NCBI RefSeq assembly: GCF_020740795.1
Contig: NC_067300.1
Span: 1,798,001 to 1,862,000, forward strand
Reading direction: 5' to 3'
Source: Apus apus
Taxonomy: Eukaryota; Chordata; Aves; Apodiformes; Apodidae
Length of the DNA: 64,000 bases
Shown: positions 59,593 through 64,000 of the stretch, piece by piece
How the letters are laid out: the number at the start of each line of letters is the position of its first letter
Position numbering within the stretch: position 1 is the stretch's first letter
The notes under the pieces: model-generated
Databases searched by the model: none
Seen by the model: only the letters and a program-made list of their open reading frames with translations
What the model was told of the DNA's origin: nothing
Program-made: the position numbers and the translations under genes

Positions 59593-62500
59593 GTAACTGC
59601 GCTCGGTCCGGCCCCCCCCGTCCCGCTCCATCCCCACCTCCTGCTCATCCCCACTGGTCCCTTCCCTCCCAAAACTGCCCTGGTTTTGTGGGAACCTTCT
59701 TCTTCCACTCGCGGCTCTTCCCTTCTGCTTTGCTGCCCTTCCCGGCTCTCTCGGTCTTTGGGGCTCAGTGGAAGGGCTGGGCGGGGGGGGGGGGCAGAGG
59801 CTGCTGGGGGGTACGGGTGGGTTTGCACGGCCCTGGCTGCCCCCCTCCAGCTGTGTTTGTGGGGAGGGTGAACACCTGCACCCCCTGAGCTAGAGCCTTG
59901 AAGCAAACCCTGCTTCCCAGCTGGTTTCCAAGTGGTGCCTCCGGGGAGCTGGAACTCGGGGAGCTGGAACTCGGGGTGCTGGAGCTGTGCTGGCCTTTGG
60001 GATCCAGGGCTTCCACTCCCAGCTACTGAAATCCTACAATCCACAGCCCCTCACTGCCAGGGGCCCTTTTGCTCTGCTTATCCCCCTGAAAACACTCAGT
60101 ATAGACAGAGGGGTTGGCTTTCAGCCCCAGGATCAGCCTTTGGGATTTCTCAGTTGTTCCCATGTCCCACCAGCTTAGCTAGCCCAAAGTTTGGGGTGCA
60201 GCTCCCTCCTCTCCGATGCTGTCCTTGGGGTTCAGCAGCCAGCACTTTAACCTGGGACACGTCTCTTTGGCTGGCATTGGGCTGGAATGTCCACAAACTG
60301 AGAATTTTCTGCCCACGGGTGCTGTCTGCCCAGGGGCTGTCCCCAGCCCACTCCCCTCCTGGCCTGGCTGCCCACGCAGGCTGGTCTGCTGTGGAAACCT
60401 TATTTTGGCAGGAGCAGGGTGACACACGAGTGCAAACATGAGGGGAAAATCTAACGGAGGAAAACAGGAGGTTTCTCAGGAGGGTTTCCAAGAGCTAAGG
60501 GCAAGTCTTCCCGTGGTGCAGCCGGACTTGGCGCAGAGCAGTGACTAACGGTGTTTACACGAGCACTCGTGATGCTGCAGACCTAATTGCTGCCTATTTT
60601 TTCCTATCGTTTTCACCAAACAGCTAATTAAGTTGCTGAAAGCCCATCTCTGCAGCCTGGCAGACACTGGCCCTGGCACCAATCATGACCTTGAGCGAGG
60701 TGGGGCTGCTCTTACAAAATGTGAGTCCTAGGTAAACACCAGCAGGTATTAGGAACTGAGTCATGATATTAATGGCATTATTAAATGTGTGACTGGACAG
60801 ATTTCTTGCTGAGATGGGATTTGGTCTCTCCAACCTGCTCATCTGGAGGGCTGGGCATCCCATCCTGGTGGGCTGGATGTGCTGTTTGGGCCCTTGGCTT
60901 TTGGGAAAGAGGGTCTGGAGCATCTTCCAGCTAATGAACACTCAGTCTTTGCCTGTTGCCATTGGCCTCGCAGGGACCTTGTGGCAGGAGGATCTGCTCC
61001 AGGCTGTGAGGAGCTGGATGGCTTCATGCTTCAGCTGGGGCTCAGGGCAGGGTTGGGGGCACAGCAGCATCTCTGGGGAAGTGTTTGGGATGGCTCATCT
61101 TTCCCTGCCAGCATCCACCTGCTCCCGAAACCTTTTCCTGTAAATTCCCACAGTTCTTCTGGCATTTAATCAACCCCCTCCACATATGCACCAGCTTGGG
61201 GCTGAGGAAGTTCCCCTGTGTTTGTTGATGCGTGTTATGGCATCACCCCAGGATCACCCCAGGCTGGGCTCTGCAGTGTCCCCACTCCCTGGGGACTGCA
61301 GCCCATGCTGGTCTGTGCTTTGGGGACAGCCACCCTGTCGGGGACCTCCAGGCATTGTGTGAGCAAGGCACAGCGTGTGAGATGGGGACAAGCAAGGGTG
61401 TGACCCCAGGGTGGCACGGGGACAGCCCGGAGTCCCCACTGGCATCCCTCCCAGTGGCCTCCAGCCCTCCTGCCCGAATCTTGTCTGGCTGGTTTTGCTC
61501 TGGGCATGGCCAAGCCCTGCACGCAAGTCAGTAATTAGCACTCTGGGCTAATTGCTGCCCAGCTGATCCCAGGGCTGAGGATCCGCTCGCCCTGGCTTGG
61601 TTCCCGTGACGAGGCGGCTGCCGGCACGTGGTGCAGGAACCAACCTGCCCCTGCAGCAACAGCAGTGAAGGTTTCACTCGGGGTGTCCTGGCATTTTGGG
61701 GGAGCTGGGAAAGGAGCAGGGTGGAGCAGGTGGGAGCTGGACGTGCTTCCCAGCACCCGTGGGTCCCTGCGCAGCCGCCCCCTCGCTCGCCACCTGCGTC
61801 ACCCGCCCCGGGGCAGTGCCAGCAGAGCGTGACACTCTGCAGGTTGGCAGCTGCGTGCTGAGCTGAAGCCAGTTAATAACAAATCCTTGGGGGAACCTCC
61901 TCCCCGGAGACGTGATGCTTGTGGCAAAACCAAGGGTTGGTTTTTCCGGGAGGTCCATGAACGCGGCTTTCCTGGTCCTGCCGGTGCCGGGTTCCTGCTC
62001 CAGGGGTTGGCAATGTCACCAGGGCAAGTTGGCCTCTTGCGTCAGCGCCGCTCTGCTCTGGAGGCAGGGAGGAAATGCCCTCCCACCATGACACAGCTTC
62101 TTCTGCACCACCAGCTTGGTGCTGGGGGCTGGAGCCAGCCCAGGGCTGCAGCATGTGGGGGTGGCCGTGGAGTGGGGTCCTGCCGCATGGCTGCAGCCAA
62201 GCCTGGAGAGATGTTTCCTCCCCAGGGTTTTCCTGCTGGTTCTGTGCCTCTTGGCATTGCATCCCACTGCCAGAGTGTGTCCTCTCCTCTTCCTCCTTGT
62301 TCACCAACCAAAGGTGTTCATGTGTTCTCCATGCAGTTATTCCCAGGGATGCTCGGGCTCCTGCGCGGCTCTGGGGTCTCCCATGGGAAGGTCACTTCAG
62401 GTGACTTTCACCTGCAGCGGCCACTGCAGGTCCAGGGATGTGAGTGTGTGGGCACAGGGGGCAGGGAGGGCTGTGCCAGGGGGCCGGGGTGCTGTGGGGC

Positions 62501-63210
62501 AGCCCCACTCCTCTCCCACAGCCACGTGCTGCTGGCAGGCTCAGTCACAACCACGTCAGTTCTCTGCAACCTGTCTGAGCCCTCCCCATCCAGGGCAGCC
62601 GGGGAGCCGTGCGCTGGCTGGACTGCCAGTGGTATTCCCATTGGCACAGGCAGGAGAAATCCCTCCTCCCCCGAGGAGATGCCATGCTACCACAACCTGT
62701 GCCACACCAGTGTGCCCACAGCAAGTCACTCCCCTAAACATCCCAGACACTCTGAAGGGCCTCGGTGGGTGGGCAGTGACGGGTTCCTGTGGGTGTGTAC
62801 GTGGGTGTGAGCACACGCAGGGCAGAGGTGGGGTTTTGTGCCTTGCTTTTATTCAGCCAGTGTGAGGAAACAGGACTGGGCAGCTCCTGGTGGGACTGTG
62901 GGACTCCCTGCCTGGTGTCCTGCCCCTGGCTCCCAGCAGCACGAGGCAGAGCCCCTGCTTGGCTCCAGCAGGATCTGAGCTCTCCCTCCAGATGGGAAGG
63001 CAGGGCTGGTTTTGTGGTATCCATCTGCATTTATTTACACTGGATTTCATCTGTAGTTTTGTGTGTCTGGAGTGTCTTCCAGAAGGTCTGAAATTGCTGA
63101 TTGCTACAGGTGATCATTACCCCTTAGAAATGGGATATCTGCCTCATTTGGCTGTTGTCGGTCACTTCTTTATCTTGCAATGATTAATTTTACGTTGCCT
63201 TGTTTTTAAG
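59593..63210 (+). other. Inferred TOR4A intron 1
   Basis: It contains a 15-bp repeat at 59943 and no transposon I recognise. The 307-codon open frame at 61887-62810 has no domain, no conserved wording and no splice support, so I treat it as chance. Confidence 0.4.
59943..59985 (+). repeat. 15-bp tandem repeat, about 2.8 copies
   Basis: The unit GGGGAGCTGGAACTC is repeated, with the last copy degenerate (GGGGTGCTGGAGCT). No function is evident. Confidence 0.85.
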
Positions 63211-63246
63211 GAAGAAGATGATGTGAATGGGCTGTAGGAACCAGAG

Positions 63247-64000
63247 ATGGACCGAGAGCTGCCCACGAAGGTGGATGAAGAAGAGTCCTCTGCCACGGAG
63301 GATCTGGGAGGAGACATGTCCTGTGCTGAGAGTGACATGGAGGCAGAGATGCCCCTTGCTGAGAGCAGCAGGAAAGTAGCAGCACCTTGTGCTGGGAGCA
63401 GCCAGGAAGGAGAGATTCCTGGGACTGACAGCGACGGGGAAGGGGAGACGCCCTGTGCCGAGAGCGACGCGAAGGGAGAGGAGGCGTCTTGCTACGAGAG
63501 TGATGGGGAAGAGGCACCAGACACTGAAATCCCTGCTGCTTCCAAGAAGATGTCCTCCCTCTCCTCCCCCTTGCGGGCCATCATCCGCCTGCGGCGGCGG
63601 TACCGGGTGCAGAAGAAAAGCCGTCTGCACTTGGAGCTCCCTCGAGAAAAGCCTGCAGAGCTGGTCCATACCAGGCTGCTCCAAAGGCAGCTTTCCCTGA
63701 ACAGAACTAGCCTGTACGGCCCACCCATGTCCTTCTTTAACCAGACCAGCTTGGAAACTTCCCAGTACTTCACCTTTGACACATCTGTGGAGCAACACGC
63801 CATGAAAAAATGCAGGCGGAAAAAGAACCGAAGGAAATCTCGGGTAGTGCTGTACCCGGATAAAACAAAGAGGTACCTTCCAACGGAGGAGAAGAGCAAG
63901 GCAAAACGCTGCCTCCTCTTGCTCGTTGTTATTATCTTCTTCCAGATCCTCAATGCTATAGAGAACCTGGACGATAACCTCCAAAAATACGACCTAGATG
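63247..64000 (+). CDS. TOR4A: TOR4A, torsin-4A, N-terminal part (cut by window end)
   Basis: Torsins are AAA+ ATPases; torsin-4A differs from the ER-lumenal members in having a long N-terminal region before its membrane segment. The start ATG (63247, context CCAGAGATGG) follows an in-frame TAG. The visible 251 codons hold an acidic repeat domain (24-89, six 11-residue units), a basic stretch SPLRAIIRLRRRYRVQKKSR (107-126), FFNQTSLETSQYFTFD, a very basic cluster KKCRRKKNRRKSR (187-199), VVLYPDKTKRYLP, one hydrophobic segment CLLLLVVIIFFQIL (222-235), and the torsin signature NAIENLDDNLQKYDLD at the edge. The basic cluster before the membrane segment suggests a cytosol- or nucleoplasm-facing N-terminus. 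The Walker motifs and the rest of the AAA+ domain lie beyond position 64000, so integrity cannot be judged. Confidence 0.93.
   Translation, partial: MDRELPTKVDEEESSATEDLGGDMSCAESDMEAEMPLAESSRKVAAPCAGSSQEGEIPGTDSDGEGETPCAESDAKGEEASCYESDGEEAPDTEIPAASKKMSSLSSPLRAIIRLRRRYRVQKKSRLHLELPREKPAELVHTRLLQRQLSLNRTSLYGPPMSFFNQTSLETSQYFTFDTSVEQHAMKKCRRKKNRRKSRVVLYPDKTKRYLPTEEKSKAKRCLLLLVVIIFFQILNAIENLDDNLQKYDLD
63316..63513 (+). repeat. 33-bp coding minisatellite in TOR4A N-terminus
   Basis: Six in-frame 33-bp units encode degenerate copies of an 11-residue motif near xPCAESDxxGE: MSCAESDMEAE, MPLAESSRKVA, APCAGSSQEGE, IPGTDSDGEGE, TPCAESDAKGE and EASCYESDGEE. Three copies keep CAES or CYES, and four contain a serine in an S-D-x-E setting typical of CK2 sites or a close variant. 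Confidence 0.85.

Noticed and set aside
61887-62810. 307-codon open frame between the TOR4A promoter and coding exon
   Set aside because: Composition is that of random GC-rich DNA, with no recognised motif or splice logic. Competing open frames of similar length occupy the same bases.
1-64000. CRISPR array, prokaryotic operons, tRNA/rRNA genes, intact retrovirus
   Set aside because: Spliced vertebrate genes and CR1 elements define the context. The tandem repeats lack spacer structure. I found no clear tRNA cloverleaf by eye and no gag-pol-like frames.

Overview
The window is vertebrate nuclear DNA and almost certainly avian. It carries at least ten fragments of CR1-type LINEs on both strands, multi-exon genes with GT-AG introns, and very GC-rich CpG-island promoters of the kind common on bird microchromosomes. 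I cannot name the species. All genes belong to the block orthologous to human 9q34.3. Identifications rest on reading the spliced exons and recognising the proteins; no database was searched.

Layout: the 3' end of NSMF (plus strand, stop at 6310) opens the window. A gene-free stretch of about 10.5 kb follows. TPRN (taperin, plus) starts in a CpG island at 17958 with one 2.1-kb coding exon, has a 13.6-kb first intron, and finishes with three small exons at 33688-35047. SSNA1 (minus, 37711-39863) converges on TPRN. ANAPC2 (plus, 39913-51589, 13 coding exons) diverges from SSNA1, with only 49 bp between the two start codons. About 7.5 kb of repeat-rich DNA follows with no gene I can support. A CpG-island promoter near 59.3-59.6 kb and a single long coding exon from 63247 then give the N-terminal 251 residues of TOR4A, cut by the window end.

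The genes are unrelated in pathway: NMDA-receptor-to-nucleus signalling (NSMF), actin and PP1 binding at stereocilia (TPRN), a centrosomal/axonemal coiled coil (SSNA1), the cullin subunit of the anaphase-promoting complex (ANAPC2) and a membrane-anchored torsin (TOR4A). The clearest functional link is the shared SSNA1/ANAPC2 promoter.

The most unusual content is tandem repetition at several scales. Two minisatellite arrays lie just upstream of TPRN. In-frame coding minisatellites occur in TPRN (24 bp and 36 bp) and TOR4A (33 bp). ANAPC2 has a frame-critical splice-donor choice, and SSNA1 has an arginine/lysine split exactly at an exon junction. I found no CRISPR array, no intact retroviral or LINE coding region and no RNA gene. 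I do not see a wholly new multi-gene system.
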